From positions 1-42,644 of the forward strand of contig PCAK01000018.1 in NCBI GenBank assembly GCA_002730525.1: a DNA stretch of 42,644 bases, written 5' to 3'. Below are positions 7,658 to 16,759 of this stretch, one piece after another; within the stretch, counting starts at the first letter, position 1, and the number at the start of each line of letters is the position of its first letter. The notes beneath the pieces are model-generated. The model saw only the letters and a program-made list of their open reading frames with translations. It was not told the origin of the DNA and made no database searches. This DNA comes from Acidobacteriota bacterium. Its GTDB lineage: Bacteria > Acidobacteriota > Vicinamibacteria > Vicinamibacterales > UBA823. The translations under genes and the position numbers were made by a program.

Positions 7658-8155
7658 CGATTCAGCATCTGGTCGAGGCGTTCCCGCTCCAGGTCGACGT
7701 CGACCTCGATCCACAGGGGGAGGTGGTCGGAGAGCTGGTAGGTGAATTCCTTCTTCGTCATCCGCATACCCGGAAAGAGCTTCTTGTAGTTGGCACCCAC
7801 GAAATTCACCGTGCCGCCGTTCTTCGTGAATGACTTCGTGTACCGCGGGTAGGCGAGGATCTGGTCGTAGCGGCCCGCTCGGACAGGTTCGTGCCGCGGA
7901 CGCCCCGCAGCGCAGCTGGCATCCGGAGGCCGCGGCTCGTGATCGCGCGATAGGTCGCGTCGTTCGTCTTGGGGATGTTGAAGTCGCCCATCAGCACGAT
8001 GTCTTTGTCGATGACGTACGGTTCGGTGCGCCGTTTGTGGATTCAGTCGGCCAACCCTTTGAGCGGTGCCACCCGGGCGTCAGCACCCGATCCCCAGCGG
8101 ATGTGGGTGGTGATCAGAATGAAGTCGAACGCGGCCGGATCCGGCCGACGGCTGC
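7654..8155 (-). pseudogene. Decayed endonuclease/exonuclease/phosphatase family gene (N-terminus missing)
   Basis: Minus-strand remnant of a DNase I-like metal-dependent hydrolase. Read across the damage, the peptide contains PDPAAFDFILITTHIRWG, DIVLMGDFNIPKTNDA (the GDFN catalytic motif), GTNLSE, RYDQILAYPRYTKSF and the C-terminal QLSDHLPLWIEV with the catalytic SDH. Lesions: (1) the reading begins at the stop codon of the gene before it, so the N-terminal half, with its catalytic Asn/Glu, is absent; (2) an in-frame TGA at 8045-8043 where the context reads LAD*IHKRR, probably TGG to TGA; (3) a one-base loss near 7878-7882 in a G run, moving the frame between GTNLSE and RYDQ. Intact relatives are about 250-300 aa. 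It is not expected to make an active product. Confidence 0.85.
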
Positions 8156-8156
8156 G

Positions 8157-9326
8157 TCAGTCGTTGAGGAAGAGGTGCTTCGGGATCCGCCCGGTGACGA
8201 CCTGCGTGAGGTCGACCGCTTCGCCGATGTGGTAGTCGACGCCGATGCTGGCGAGCGATAGCGCCTCGGCCGGGGTCAGGCCCTTCTCGCTCACGAGGAA
8301 GCTCACCGTTGCCCGGACGGCGTTCGTCAGTGCCCGGTCGAGGTCGAGGTCGATCCCCATCACGACGTAGTGCGTCGGGGTCTCGGCGCGCGGCCCGGCG
8401 ATGGTCTGCCCCTTGTGCACGGTGAACCTGAAGACGCCCGAGAGCGACTGTTCGATGGCGGTGCCGCTCACCTCGCCGTCGCCCTGCGCCGAGTGCGGAT
8501 CCCCGACATAGAAGAGGGCGCCCGGGTGGAAGACCGGAAGATACAGCGTGCTCCCCGCGGCCAGGTCCTTGACGTCCATGTTGCCGCCGAAGGGGCCGGG
8601 CGGTCGGGATCCTTGAATGCCTGCGACGGTGACGCCGGGCTGTCCGACGGTCGGGTTCTTGGGCGCGACGGCCATGATGCCCATGAACGGCCCGAGCGGT
8701 ACCTGGATCTGGGGCGAGAAGAGCGCGACCTCGCGCCCGTCGATGACGGTGGTCTCGATGAAGTGCCGGGTGCCGCGCGGGATGTCGAGCACGGGGTCGT
8801 CCTCGCGCACGCCCGGATAGCCGCCCGAGAAGACCCCACCGCCCGCGCTCGTGTTGTTGATCCCGTAGGGCACCCGCGTGGCCAGTTCGAGAATCTCGAT
8901 CTCGAGCATGTCGCCGGGTTCGGCGCCGGCGATGGCGACCGGGCCTGTGATGATGTGGCCGCTCCGGCCCTCGCGCGGCCGGTCCTCCCGTGACGCCCAG
9001 AAGTCGAAGACGTCCGGGAGGATCTCGCCACGCGCCACCCCGTAGGCGCCCAGATAGGTCTCCGGGTCCTCGTTCTGCGTCGCGCCGGCGTGCGTCAGCG
9101 TGTCGATGCGGACCGTCTCGCCCGACTCGACGGTGAGCACCGGGTCGCGGTCGATCGGATACCACCCCCACACGACCGTCTCCGGGCGCGACGAGACGAC
9201 GTGGTCGGGCGCTGCCGTGGTTTGCGCGGCGGGTGCCGTCGGCTCGCCCGGTGTGCAGGCGCCGATCAGGAGCGACACGGCTCCCACGACAAGAAGCCCT
9301 AGCATCGACGATCGTCGAATCAGCAT
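8157..9326 (-). CDS. Acetamidase/formamidase-family lipoprotein
   Basis: 389 aa from ATG 9326. A longer in-frame reading to 9542 runs into the preceding gene and is rejected. Residues 1-24 are a lipoprotein signal (MLIRRSSMLGLLVVGAVSLL, then IGA-Cys24), so the protein is probably membrane-anchored outside the cytoplasm. The body matches the FmdA/AmdA amidase family: PFGGNMDVKDL, then GDPHSAQGDGEVSGTAIE with the conserved acidic and histidine residues. The family hydrolyses short amides such as formamide and acetamide, releasing ammonia. A secreted lipoprotein form is unusual relative to the classical cytosolic enzymes. It starts 32 nt after the propeller gene stop, so cotranscription is likely. 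Confidence 0.88.
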   Translation of the reverse strand: MLIRRSSMLGLLVVGAVSLLIGACTPGEPTAPAAQTTAAPDHVVSSRPETVVWGWYPIDRDPVLTVESGETVRIDTLTHAGATQNEDPETYLGAYGVARGEILPDVFDFWASREDRPREGRSGHIITGPVAIAGAEPGDMLEIEILELATRVPYGINNTSAGGGVFSGGYPGVREDDPVLDIPRGTRHFIETTVIDGREVALFSPQIQVPLGPFMGIMAVAPKNPTVGQPGVTVAGIQGSRPPGPFGGNMDVKDLAAGSTLYLPVFHPGALFYVGDPHSAQGDGEVSGTAIEQSLSGVFRFTVHKGQTIAGPRAETPTHYVVMGIDLDLDRALTNAVRATVSFLVSEKGLTPAEALSLASIGVDYHIGEAVDLTQVVTGRIPKHLFLND

Positions 9327-9358
9327 TGGCACTACCGTTCTGATCTGATCTTCGATCC

Positions 9359-11113
9359 TCAGCTGCCGCTCCGTCGGTAGACGAGGTGGTTCGTCGTCTC
9401 GCCATCGGCCGTCGTCGCCGTGACGGCGATCGTGAGTGTCGCGCCGCCATCGGCGAGGGCCATGACCTCGCGGAGCTGGGTGACCGGACCGTCGGTGCCC
9501 AGCGGCAACGCCCCCTCGGCGACGAACCGCTGGCCGTCCCACCGTGAGGTCACCTCGAGTCCGGCATTCACGCCAACGGGCACCGTCGTCTCACCGTCGG
9601 GCCGGTAGCTCCAGGCTTGCCCGGCGTTCACAAGGTTGCCGACGATTAGCGTACCGTTGGCGGCCTGCGTGATGTGGAGCGCGTCGGCCGGGCCGCCGTT
9701 GCCGCCGCCCCGGAGGAGCGGGCCGGCAATCAGGCTGGCGTCGACGTCGAGTTGCCAGGTGCCGGAGAGATCCGTTCGTGGGCCCGCGATTGGGGCGGCG
9801 GTGCCGTCACCAAGATCGATCGCCACGATCTTCTCACGATCGCGCGCATACAAGGTGGTGCCCACGAGCGTCGGCACGGTCCAAGCTGTCGTATCGAAGA
9901 TCGTGGCGCGTGCGAGGACCGTCAGGCCCTCCGGCGTTAGCCGCGCCAGTGCGAGGTCGCCGTCCTCGTCCATGACGATCAGCTTGTCGTCGGCGTAGAG
10001 CAGGCTGGCGCGGGCAAAGCCGCGGGTCCGCCAGGTGACGTCACCGGTCCGGACGTCGATGGCCGTCATGAACGCCGGCCCGAAGTCGCCGCTCGTTCCG
10101 TAGACGTGGTCGCCGAGGCGGATCCCGTTGAGGAACATGAACCGCAGCCGCGAGCTGAACCACAGCTCCTCGACGTTCGTCGTCTCGCCATCCCGCGAGA
10201 GGCGCAGTGCGCGGCTGCCGGCGATGTAGGCCGACGAGACGAACAGGATGTTGTCGTCTCCCCAGAGTGGATGGCTGAGGTTCAGGTCGTTACCGGCGTC
10301 GTGGACGTGGCTCCAGAGGATCCGTCCGTCGGTGGGGTCGAGGCCGTTCACCGACTGGCCGGCGAAGAAGACGAGCTGGTCCTGCCCGTCGACGTTGATG
10401 AGAATCGGCGGCGCCTGCGACGTCAGAAAGTGCCCGCTGCGCCAGGCCACGGTGCCGTCGCGCTGGCGGAACGCCATCACCGACTGGCCAGGGCCGCCGA
10501 CGGAGCAGATGACCAGATCGTCGTAGGCGATCGGGCTGCAGCCGTAGCCCGACCTGACCACTGGTCGGGGGAGCAGCGGTGGCGCCCCGAACTCCGCCAC
10601 GAGATCGTGCGACCAGAGGATGTCGCCCGTTGCCGCCTCGAAGGCGTAGAGCTGCTTGTAGGTGCCGACCGTGAACAGGCGCCCGTCGACCAGGAGCGGC
10701 GTCGAATGCGGTCCAGCGCCGAAGTTGAAGTCCGCGAGCGCCGACGGATAGGTGTGTTCCCAGAGCGTCGCACCCGTGGCCGCGTCCAGGGCCACGACCG
10801 ATTCCTCGAGGTCCCAGGGGCCCTCCCGGTTCCGGCCGTCGCCGATGCGGTACATCGTGAACAGCCGGCCGTCGCCCTCGACGATCGCCGAGTGGCCGAC
10901 GCCCAGGGGCCGCTCCCAGAGGATGGGCGGGCCGTCGTCGGGCCATCGGTCGGCGAGGCCCGGGGCGTCGATGATGAAGTCGCGGTTTGGGCCGCCCCAT
11001 TGATGCCAGCCCGCGTCGCCGCTCTGGGCGTCGAGCGAGGTCGGGAGGCCGATGGCCATCGCCGCCACCATGACCGCCGTCGCGATGCTCAGGCCCAGTG
11101 ACCCTCGCGCCAT
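9359..11113 (-). CDS. Exported PQQ-like beta-propeller protein
   Basis: 584 aa with a Sec signal peptide (residues 1-29, ending SLDAQ). Propeller blades run from about 35 to 450, with the WxGxxRD opening (WGGPNRDF) and repeats such as ALDAATGATLWEHTY, AFEAATGDILWSHDL, GLDPTDGRILWSHV and IDVRTGDVTWRTR. The C-terminal 130 residues form a separate beta-rich domain (LSGTWQLDVDASL...VTSRWDGQRFV), like the add-on found in acidobacterial and planctomycete PQQ-repeat proteins. No dehydrogenase active-site region is recognisable, so a binding or scaffold role (BamB-like fold) is as likely as an enzyme. Probably transcribed together with the acetamidase-like gene downstream. Confidence 0.85.
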   Translation of the reverse strand: MARGSLGLSIATAVMVAAMAIGLPTSLDAQSGDAGWHQWGGPNRDFIIDAPGLADRWPDDGPPILWERPLGVGHSAIVEGDGRLFTMYRIGDGRNREGPWDLEESVVALDAATGATLWEHTYPSALADFNFGAGPHSTPLLVDGRLFTVGTYKQLYAFEAATGDILWSHDLVAEFGAPPLLPRPVVRSGYGCSPIAYDDLVICSVGGPGQSVMAFRQRDGTVAWRSGHFLTSQAPPILINVDGQDQLVFFAGQSVNGLDPTDGRILWSHVHDAGNDLNLSHPLWGDDNILFVSSAYIAGSRALRLSRDGETTNVEELWFSSRLRFMFLNGIRLGDHVYGTSGDFGPAFMTAIDVRTGDVTWRTRGFARASLLYADDKLIVMDEDGDLALARLTPEGLTVLARATIFDTTAWTVPTLVGTTLYARDREKIVAIDLGDGTAAPIAGPRTDLSGTWQLDVDASLIAGPLLRGGGNGGPADALHITQAANGTLIVGNLVNAGQAWSYRPDGETTVPVGVNAGLEVTSRWDGQRFVAEGALPLGTDGPVTQLREVMALADGGATLTIAVTATTADGETTNHLVYRRSGS

Positions 11114-11171
11114 CTCATCTCCTCAGGCTCATGTCGACGCTGATCCCGAACCCGCTGGAAGTCGCCCGCGT

Positions 11172-11714
11172 CTACGACGATGGCTCGGTCCCGTGGGCGC
11201 CTTTGAACGCCTCGTCGAAGGCGGGATGATACGACACCGTGCCCCTGGCGCCGTGCAGCGCGCCCGGCAGCAATTCCTTCACGAAGAAACAGACGTCGAG
11301 CTTCGGGTCGGTGTAGTGGAGGCCGAGTGCGGCCACGGGCTGGAAGCCAAATCTCGGGTAGTAATCGGGATGGCCGAGGACGAAGACCAGCTCGACGCTG
11401 GCGCGCTGGCACGCGGCGAGGCCCGCCTCCACGAGTTGGCGGCCGATGCCCTGGCGCTGGAACTTCTCCCGCACCGCCATCGGTGCGAGTCCGAGCATGA
11501 CGTCCTCGCCCCCGACGCCGTCGATGGTCACCGGCGAAAAGAAGATATGACCGACGATGGCGCCGTCCACCTCTGCCACCAGCGACGTGGTCGGGGCCAC
11601 CTTGGCCCGGAGCGTATCCACCAGCCGCGCCTCGGCATCGGTGGGGAACACCTCCTGATTCACCTCGAATATCGCGGCGCGATCGGCTTCCAGCTCGGGC
11701 CTGATGGTGACCAT
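11172..11714 (-). CDS. GNAT-family N-acetyltransferase (YhbS-like)
   Basis: 180 aa, complete single-domain GNAT. It opens with IRPELEADRAAIFEVNQEVFP. The acetyl-CoA pyrophosphate-binding loop is at about 84-98 (REKFQRQGIGRQLVEAG), preceded by the beta-4 strand LGLAPMAV. The later HPDYYPRFGFQPV (about 119-131) is typical of the YhbS subgroup. It transfers acetyl from acetyl-CoA to an unknown amine. The ATG at 11714 is the natural start. It is 58 nt upstream of the propeller gene and 22 nt downstream of the next exported-protein gene, all on the minus strand. Confidence 0.92.
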   Translation of the reverse strand: MVTIRPELEADRAAIFEVNQEVFPTDAEARLVDTLRAKVAPTTSLVAEVDGAIVGHIFFSPVTIDGVGGEDVMLGLAPMAVREKFQRQGIGRQLVEAGLAACQRASVELVFVLGHPDYYPRFGFQPVAALGLHYTDPKLDVCFFVKELLPGALHGARGTVSYHPAFDEAFKGAHGTEPSS

Positions 11715-11736
11715 GGTGAGAGTCTAGTCCAGCCGG

Positions 11737-12240
11737 CTACGGTTCGTTGGCGGCGCGATGGTCGGTGCCCAGCGTCTCGAGATGCGCCTGCAGCACGTTG
11801 CGCACGTAGTCCTGCAGGTTCTCGGCGGTGCTGACCTCGAACGACTCGGCGTGCCACGTCGCGGCCATCACGGTCTCGCCGTTCGCCAGCGTGGCCGGCT
11901 GGAAGAGGCGGATGGACAAGTCGACCGCGAAACCGTCGGTGACCCGCGCCGGGTTGAGCAGGATCGAGAGGTAGGGGCCGTCGTCGGTGGCCTCGCCCTG
12001 TGCCAACTCCAGGTCGAGTTGGTCGACGCGGCGTTCGACGGTGTCGCGGACGTAGTCGGGATCGACCCCGCGCCGAGCGGCTCCGGGGTTCCGCGCCATC
12101 TCGATTTCGACCCGCACCGCGCCGAGGTCGCGCAAGGCCGCCTGCGACGGGCCGACCTGCGCTGTCGCCGCCGTGGCCAGGCTGGCCCCAACCACTCCGG
12201 CCATTCCCGTCATTGCCACCATTGCCATCCGCCGTCGCAT
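11737..12240 (-). CDS. Exported protein of unknown function
   Basis: 167 aa. Residues 1-27 form a signal peptide (MRRRMAMVAMTGMAGVVGAS... ending TAATAQ). The mature part is about 140 aa of mixed alpha/beta sequence without cysteines and with no motif I recognise; VEIEMARNPGA, YLSILLNPARVTDGFAVDLSIRLFQP and a C-terminal helix (AENLQDYVRNVLQAHLETLG) stand out. A periplasmic protein is likely. An AT-rich segment at 12385-12425, unusual for this region, lies upstream and could hold divergent promoters for this gene and the ilv operon. Confidence 0.7.
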   Translation of the reverse strand: MRRRMAMVAMTGMAGVVGASLATAATAQVGPSQAALRDLGAVRVEIEMARNPGAARRGVDPDYVRDTVERRVDQLDLELAQGEATDDGPYLSILLNPARVTDGFAVDLSIRLFQPATLANGETVMAATWHAESFEVSTAENLQDYVRNVLQAHLETLGTDHRAANEP

Positions 12241-12390
12241 CCCCAGTCCTCCCCGCCGCCCATCATAATGAAGTCACCCTTGTAGCGGGGAGCAGTTTCC
12301 GCCGAAATATCCGGTAGCGCCCGGGCGAACGCGGATCGGCAAGCCGAGATCTTCGCCGAATTCCGGCGCCCCGACTGCGGGTAGCATTCT

Positions 12391-12420
12391 TTGTGGTTAT
12401 AGAATCGTAAGAATTATAAA
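12391..12420 (+). promoter_or_regulatory. Candidate promoter of the ilv operon
   Basis: TTGTGG (12391-12396), 18-nt spacer, TATAAA (12415-12420), inside the most AT-rich stretch of the 12241-12691 gap. Transcription would begin near 12427, ahead of the leader reading frame at 12460. The -10 is good and the -35 only half matches. The complement of the same stretch contains TATAAT-like sequence and may serve the minus-strand gene. I see nothing further between 12241 and 12385. Confidence 0.45.
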
Positions 12421-12459
12421 TTTGACTAGATAGACGGGCCGCGGTGTAATGGGGCATCG

Positions 12460-12600
12460 ATGGATTCTGCGGGTTCCCGCCTCATCGGCTCTCGACTCGG
12501 TGCCGTCGTGTTGCGACGGTTGCCCGTCGCGCCGGTGCGCGTCGTGGTCATTACCAAGACCGGCACGGTCGTGCCGGACGCCGCGAACGGGATGATGTAG
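12460..12600 (+). CDS. Branched-chain-rich leader peptide of the ilv operon
   Basis: 46-codon open frame from ATG 12460 to TAG 12600, ending 26 nt before a terminator hairpin and 91 nt before ilvD. About a third of its residues are Val, Leu or Ile, clustered in the second half (LPVAPVRVVVITKTGTVVP), which is the signature of an attenuation leader. Its last codons (AAC GGG ATG ATG TAG) contain GGGATGATG, the exact complement of part of the terminator's first arm. The ribosome-binding site is weak (GGGGC just upstream). A shorter peptide starting at an internal GTG (for example 12535) would keep the Val/Ile control codons. The product would serve only as a sensor of charged tRNA. Confidence 0.7.
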   Translation: MDSAGSRLIGSRLGAVVLRRLPVAPVRVVVITKTGTVVPDAANGMM

Positions 12601-12638
12601 CCGCAGTCCAGATGAGTTAGAACTCAGGCCATCATCCC
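12589..12638 (+). promoter_or_regulatory. Antiterminator pairing segments of the ilv attenuator
   Basis: GGGATGATG (12589-12597) is perfectly complementary to CATCATCCC (12630-12638), the ascending arm of the terminator. Pairing of the two excludes the terminator. A ribosome finishing the leader at TAG 12598-12600 would cover the first segment. A ribosome stalled at the Val/Ile codons around 12532-12552 would leave it free. A further hairpin, CCGGCAC/GTGCCGG at 12560-12577, may act as a pause structure. Confidence 0.7.
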
Positions 12639-12660
12639 CGAGCGGATGATGGCCTTTTTT
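12627..12660 (+). terminator. Attenuator terminator before ilvD
   Basis: Perfect 11-bp stem GGCCATCATCC (12627-12637) / GGATGATGGCC (12644-12654) with a 6-nt loop, followed by TTTTTT (12655-12660). It is a textbook intrinsic terminator placed between the leader peptide and ilvD, so it can only make sense as a conditional (attenuation) terminator or as the end of a short leader RNA. Confidence 0.92.
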
Positions 12661-12691
12661 CGTATCAGCACCCGCAAGGAGACCCATCGCG

Positions 12692-14368
12692 ATGCCGAAG
12701 CCGCCCGTCCGCCGAAAGAGTGCCGCACTCGTTGAAGGCCCAAGCCGCGCGCCGGCCCGCGCCATGCTGAAGGCGGTCGGCTTCGACGATGCCGCGCTAC
12801 ACAAGCCGCTCATCGGCGTGGCGAACACCTGGATCGAGGTCGGGCCGTGCAACTACCACTTGCGGGAGCTGGCCGAGCGGGTCAAGGCTGGCATCCGGGA
12901 GGCCGGCGGCACGCCGATGGAGTTCAACACCGTTTCGATCTCCGACGGCATCACGATGGGCAGCGAGGGGATGCGCGCGTCGCTGGTCAGCCGCGAGGTG
13001 ATTGCCGACTCGATCGAGCTGGTGTCGCGCGCGAACTCGTTCGACGCGGTCGTCGTGCTGGTCGGCTGCGACAAGACGATCCCGGGCGGCGTGATGGCGC
13101 TCGCGCGACTCGATGTGCCGGGCGTCGTCCTGTATGGCGGTTCGATCGCACCGGGCACATGGGAAGGCCACGACGTCACGATCCAGGATGTCTTCGAGGC
13201 GGTGGGGGCCCACGCCGCGGGCAAGATCACCGACACGCAGCTGCTGACGCTCGAGAATCAGGCCTGCCCCGGTGCCGGCGCCTGCGGGGGGCAGTTCACG
13301 GCGAACACGATGGCGACGGTCTGCGAGTTCCTCGGGATCTCCCCGATGGGCTCGGCCAGCGTGCCCGCGACGGATAGTGGCAAGGATGCGGTCGCCGAGC
13401 GGACGGGCCAACTCATCATGGGCGTGCTGAACCGCGCGGACAACGCGCGGAAGATTCTGACCAAGGACGCCATCGAGAACGCGATCGCGGCCGTGGCGAC
13501 GACTGGCGGATCGACCAATGCCGTGTTGCACCTGCTGGCGATTGCGCGCGAAGCCGGGGTCGAGCTCTCGCTGGAGGATTTCGATCGGATCAGCGAGCGG
13601 ACGCCGCTACTGGCCGATTTGAAGCCTGGTGGGAGGTTCGTGGCGACCGATCTCTATCGCGCGGGCGGGATCACTCTGGTGGCGAAACGGCTCCTCGACG
13701 CCGGTTTACTGCACGGTGGCACGCTCACCGTCACCGGCCGCACCCTCGGCGACGAAGCCGCCGAGGCGAAGGAGACCGTGGGGCAGGAGGTGGTCAGGCC
13801 GCTCGACAATCCGATCAAGTCAACGGGTGGCCTGGTGATCCTGCGTGGCAATCTCGCGCCGGAAGGCTGTGTCGTCAAGGTCGCGGGTTACACGCGGCTG
13901 CATCACAGCGGGCCGGCCAAGGTGTTCGAGAGCGAGGAGGCGGCGTTCGAGGCGGTCGAGCAGGGCCGCATCGAGGCCGACGACGTCGTCGTGATTCGGA
14001 ATGAGGGTCCGAAGGGTGGTCCCGGGATGCGCGAGATGCTTGCCGTGACCGCGGCCATCGTGGGCGCGGGCCTCGGCGATTCGGTCGCGCTGCTGACCGA
14101 TGGCCGGTTCTCGGGCGCGACCCGCGGCCTGATGGCGGGTCACGTGGCACCCGAGGCGGTCGATGGCGGCCCGATCGCGGCGATCAGGGACGGCGACACG
14201 GTCGTCTTCGACATCGATCAGCGGACGCTCAGCGTCGAACTGAGCGACGGCGAGATTGCGGCGCGCGTCGCCGCGTGGCCGCGCCCCGAACCGCGATTCG
14301 CGACGGGCGTCATGGCGAAATACGCGCGGCTGGTGACCTCGGCGGCCACCGGCGCAGTGACCGGATAA
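12692..14368 (+). CDS. ilvD: Dihydroxy-acid dehydratase
   Basis: 558 aa, full length. It dehydrates 2,3-dihydroxy-isovalerate and 2,3-dihydroxy-methylvalerate to the 2-keto acids, the third common step of valine, leucine and isoleucine synthesis, in the cytoplasm. The iron-sulfur ligand cysteines are visible in GPCNYH (C53), [10 protein letters not shown] (C126) and [17 protein letters not shown] (C192/C198). Other family signatures are [27 protein letters not shown] and [19 protein letters not shown] lies 10 nt before the ATG. It is the first gene after the attenuator and 62 nt ahead of ilvB. The short form resembles archaeal/plastid-type IlvD rather than the roughly 610-aa enterobacterial type. 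Confidence 0.97.
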   Translation: MPKPPVRRKSAALVEGPSRAPARAMLKAVGFDDAALHKPLIGVANTWIEVGPCNYHLRELAERVKAGIREAGGTPMEFNTVSISDGITMGSEGMRASLVSREVIADSIELVSRANSFDAVVVLVGCDKTIPGGVMALARLDVPGVVLYGGSIAPGTWEGHDVTIQDVFEAVGAHAAGKITDTQLLTLENQACPGAGACGGQFTANTMATVCEFLGISPMGSASVPATDSGKDAVAERTGQLIMGVLNRADNARKILTKDAIENAIAAVATTGGSTNAVLHLLAIAREAGVELSLEDFDRISERTPLLADLKPGGRFVATDLYRAGGITLVAKRLLDAGLLHGGTLTVTGRTLGDEAAEAKETVGQEVVRPLDNPIKSTGGLVILRGNLAPEGCVVKVAGYTRLHHSGPAKVFESEEAAFEAVEQGRIEADDVVVIRNEGPKGGPGMREMLAVTAAIVGAGLGDSVALLTDGRFSGATRGLMAGHVAPEAVDGGPIAAIRDGDTVVFDIDQRTLSVELSDGEIAARVAAWPRPEPRFATGVMAKYARLVTSAATGAVTG

Positions 14369-14430
14369 CGGGATGACGGGGTAGTGCCGTCGAGAAAGCA
14401 AGACGCCGGCTCGGGCCGGTGGAGGCAGTC

Positions 14431-16137
14431 ATGAAACGAACGGGCGCACAGATTCTCTGGGAAGCATTAATCCGAGAAGGCGTATCGACCGTCTTCGGCT
14501 ATCCGGGCGGCGCGATCCTGCCGGCCTACGACGCGATGCTGGAGTTCCCGATCAAGCACGTGCTCGTCCGCCACGAGCAGGGCGCGACCCACATGGCCGA
14601 CGGCTATGCCCGCGCCGGCGGCGGCGTCGGCGTCGCCGTGGCGACGTCGGGACCCGGGGCGACCAACATGGTGACCGGCATTGCGACGGCGATGCTGGAC
14701 TCGTCGCCCATCGTCTGCATCACGGGACAGGTCGGCAGCAAACTCATCGGCTCGGACGCCTTTCAGGAGACCGACATCACCGGCGTGACGCTGCCGATCA
14801 CGAAGCACAACTATCTGGTTAGCCGAGCGCAGGACGTGGCTCGGGCGGTGAAGGAGGCCTTCTACGTCGCCAAGTCAGGGCGCCCGGGACCGGTACTGCT
14901 CGACATCACGAAGGATGCTCAGCAGGCGAGCTGCGAGGTGGAGTGGGACGACTCGGAGGTGACGCTGCCGGGCTACCGGCCCGATCTGCGCGCCACGCAG
15001 GAGGTCTACCAGCGCGCGATCGACATGATCAACAACGCCAAGCGGCCGATCATCTTCGCCGGGCACGGCATCATGCTGTCGGGAGCGATGGAGGTCGTGC
15101 GCGCCCTCGCCGAGCGCGCGAACATTCCGGTGGCGATGACGCTGCTGGGGATCGGAGGCTTCCCCGCGAGCCATCCGCTGAACCTCGGGATGATGGGGAT
15201 GCATGGCGAGGCGTGGGTGAACTCGGCGATCCAGGAAGCGGATCTGTTGTTGGCGTTCGGCATGCGTTTCGACGATCGCGTGACCGGCAACCTGGCGACC
15301 TACGCGCAGAACGCGAAGAAGATCCATATCGACATCGACCCGGCCGAATTCAACAAGAACGTCAAGGTCGACGTGCCGCTGACGGGCGACCTCCGGCACG
15401 TGCTCGAGGAGATCCTCCCGCACGTCACCGAAGGCGATCGGTCGAGCTGGTTGAAGGCGATCGAGGCGATGAAGGGCGACTGCGCGGTCCGCGACATCCA
15501 GAACCTGCCCGACAGTGGGCACCTCTACGCCGCGCACGTCATCAACGATCTCTGGCGCGTGACCGACGGGGACGCCATCGTCGTGACCGATGTTGGCCAG
15601 CACCAGATGTGGGAGGCGCAGTACTACCACCACGACCAACCGCGGACGCTCATCACCTCGGGCGGGTTGGGGACGATGGGATTCGCGCTGCCGGCTGCGA
15701 TCGGGGCGAAGTTCGCCTGCCCGGACAAGGAGGTCTGGGCCGTCGTCGGCGACGGCGGGTTCCAGATGACCCAGGCCGAGCTGGCGACGATCGCCCAGGA
15801 GCAGATCAAGGTCAACGTCGCCATCATCAACAACGGCTACCTCGGCATGGTGCGCCAGTGGCAGGAGTTCTTCTACGACCGGCGGTACGCGGCCACGCCG
15901 CTGCTGAACCCCGATTTCGTCAAACTGGCCGAGGCCTACGGGTTGAGCGGCATGGCCGTCACCAAGCGGGCCGGCGTGGTGCCGGGCGTCGAGGCGGCGC
16001 GCGAGCATGCCGGTGCCGTCATCCTCGAGTTCAAGGTCGAGCAGGAGGACTCGGTGTTCCCGATGGTGCCTGCGGGCGCCGACCTCGACAAGATGATTAG
16101 GCGGCCGAGCCCAATTGTGGAGACTGCCGCAGACTAG
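14431..16137 (+). CDS. ilvB: Acetolactate synthase, catalytic subunit
   Basis: 568 aa from ATG 14431, placed by GGAGG at 14421-14425; an in-frame GTG at 14419 would overlap that site. It condenses pyruvate with pyruvate or 2-ketobutyrate using thiamine diphosphate, FAD and Mg2+. The N-terminal Pyr domain has [13 protein letters not shown] and the cofactor-activating glutamate in [16 protein letters not shown]; the central FAD-binding domain follows. The C-terminal PP domain has the thiamine diphosphate motif [16 protein letters not shown]...NVAIINN. The small regulatory subunit follows after 10 nt. Length and motifs are normal for AHAS large subunits. Confidence 0.97.
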   Translation: MKRTGAQILWEALIREGVSTVFGYPGGAILPAYDAMLEFPIKHVLVRHEQGATHMADGYARAGGGVGVAVATSGPGATNMVTGIATAMLDSSPIVCITGQVGSKLIGSDAFQETDITGVTLPITKHNYLVSRAQDVARAVKEAFYVAKSGRPGPVLLDITKDAQQASCEVEWDDSEVTLPGYRPDLRATQEVYQRAIDMINNAKRPIIFAGHGIMLSGAMEVVRALAERANIPVAMTLLGIGGFPASHPLNLGMMGMHGEAWVNSAIQEADLLLAFGMRFDDRVTGNLATYAQNAKKIHIDIDPAEFNKNVKVDVPLTGDLRHVLEEILPHVTEGDRSSWLKAIEAMKGDCAVRDIQNLPDSGHLYAAHVINDLWRVTDGDAIVVTDVGQHQMWEAQYYHHDQPRTLITSGGLGTMGFALPAAIGAKFACPDKEVWAVVGDGGFQMTQAELATIAQEQIKVNVAIINNGYLGMVRQWQEFFYDRRYAATPLLNPDFVKLAEAYGLSGMAVTKRAGVVPGVEAAREHAGAVILEFKVEQEDSVFPMVPAGADLDKMIRRPSPIVETAAD

Positions 16138-16147
16138 GAAGACAGCT

Positions 16148-16714
16148 ATGCGCCATACCTTTGCCGTCCACGTCGAAGACACGCCCGGCGTGCTGAATCG
16201 CGTCGCCTCGCTCTTTCGGCGCCGGGCCTTCAACATCGAATCGCTGACCGTCGGCCACACCGAGACGGCCGGGGTCTCCCGGATGACGATCGTGGCCGAT
16301 ACCGACGACCACGGGGCGCTGCGGCTCGAAGCGAATCTCTACAAGCTCGTGAACGTGCTGCGCGTCGACGACATCACCGTGCGGCCGTCCGTTCAACGCG
16401 ACCTGGCGATGATCAAGGTGGCGGCCACGCCGGAGACACGGACCCATGTCATGCAGCTCGTCGACGTCTTTCGGGCGCGGGTGATCGACGTCGCGCCCGA
16501 CTCGGTGATCATCGAGGCGACCGGCCCGGAGGACAAGATCGACGGCCTCGTCGAGGTGCTGCGGCAGTACGGTGTCATCGAGATGGTGCGGACCGGGTGT
16601 GTCGCAATGGCGCGCGGTCCGAAGATCGGTGGGCTGGGCGATGGTGTCGAGCGCGGCACGCAAGTCGCCGACGAAGCGCCGGCCGACGACAGCAACGTAT
16701 CGTATTCTGTGTGA
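16148..16714 (+). CDS. ilvN: Acetolactate synthase, regulatory small subunit
   Basis: 188 aa from ATG 16148, ten nucleotides after the ilvB stop and preceded by AGGAAG. The N-terminal ACT domain (residues 1-76) begins RHTFAVHVEDTPGVLNRVASLF and includes RAFNIESLTVGHTE, the surface that binds valine for feedback inhibition. The C-terminal half (about 77-160) is the second ALS small-subunit domain. The last 25 residues are a variable tail. It activates IlvB and confers end-product inhibition. The name ilvN or ilvH is a matter of convention. Confidence 0.95.
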   Translation: MRHTFAVHVEDTPGVLNRVASLFRRRAFNIESLTVGHTETAGVSRMTIVADTDDHGALRLEANLYKLVNVLRVDDITVRPSVQRDLAMIKVAATPETRTHVMQLVDVFRARVIDVAPDSVIIEATGPEDKIDGLVEVLRQYGVIEMVRTGCVAMARGPKIGGLGDGVERGTQVADEAPADDSNVSYSV

Positions 16715-16759
16715 TTGACGAGCGTGTATTCATCCTTCAATTTCGTGAGGCGTTGACGA

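Noticed and set aside
8157-9542. Longer start for the acetamidase-like gene
   Set aside because: The extra 72 residues are Arg/His-rich shadow sequence inside the propeller gene; the lipoprotein signal begins at ATG 9326.
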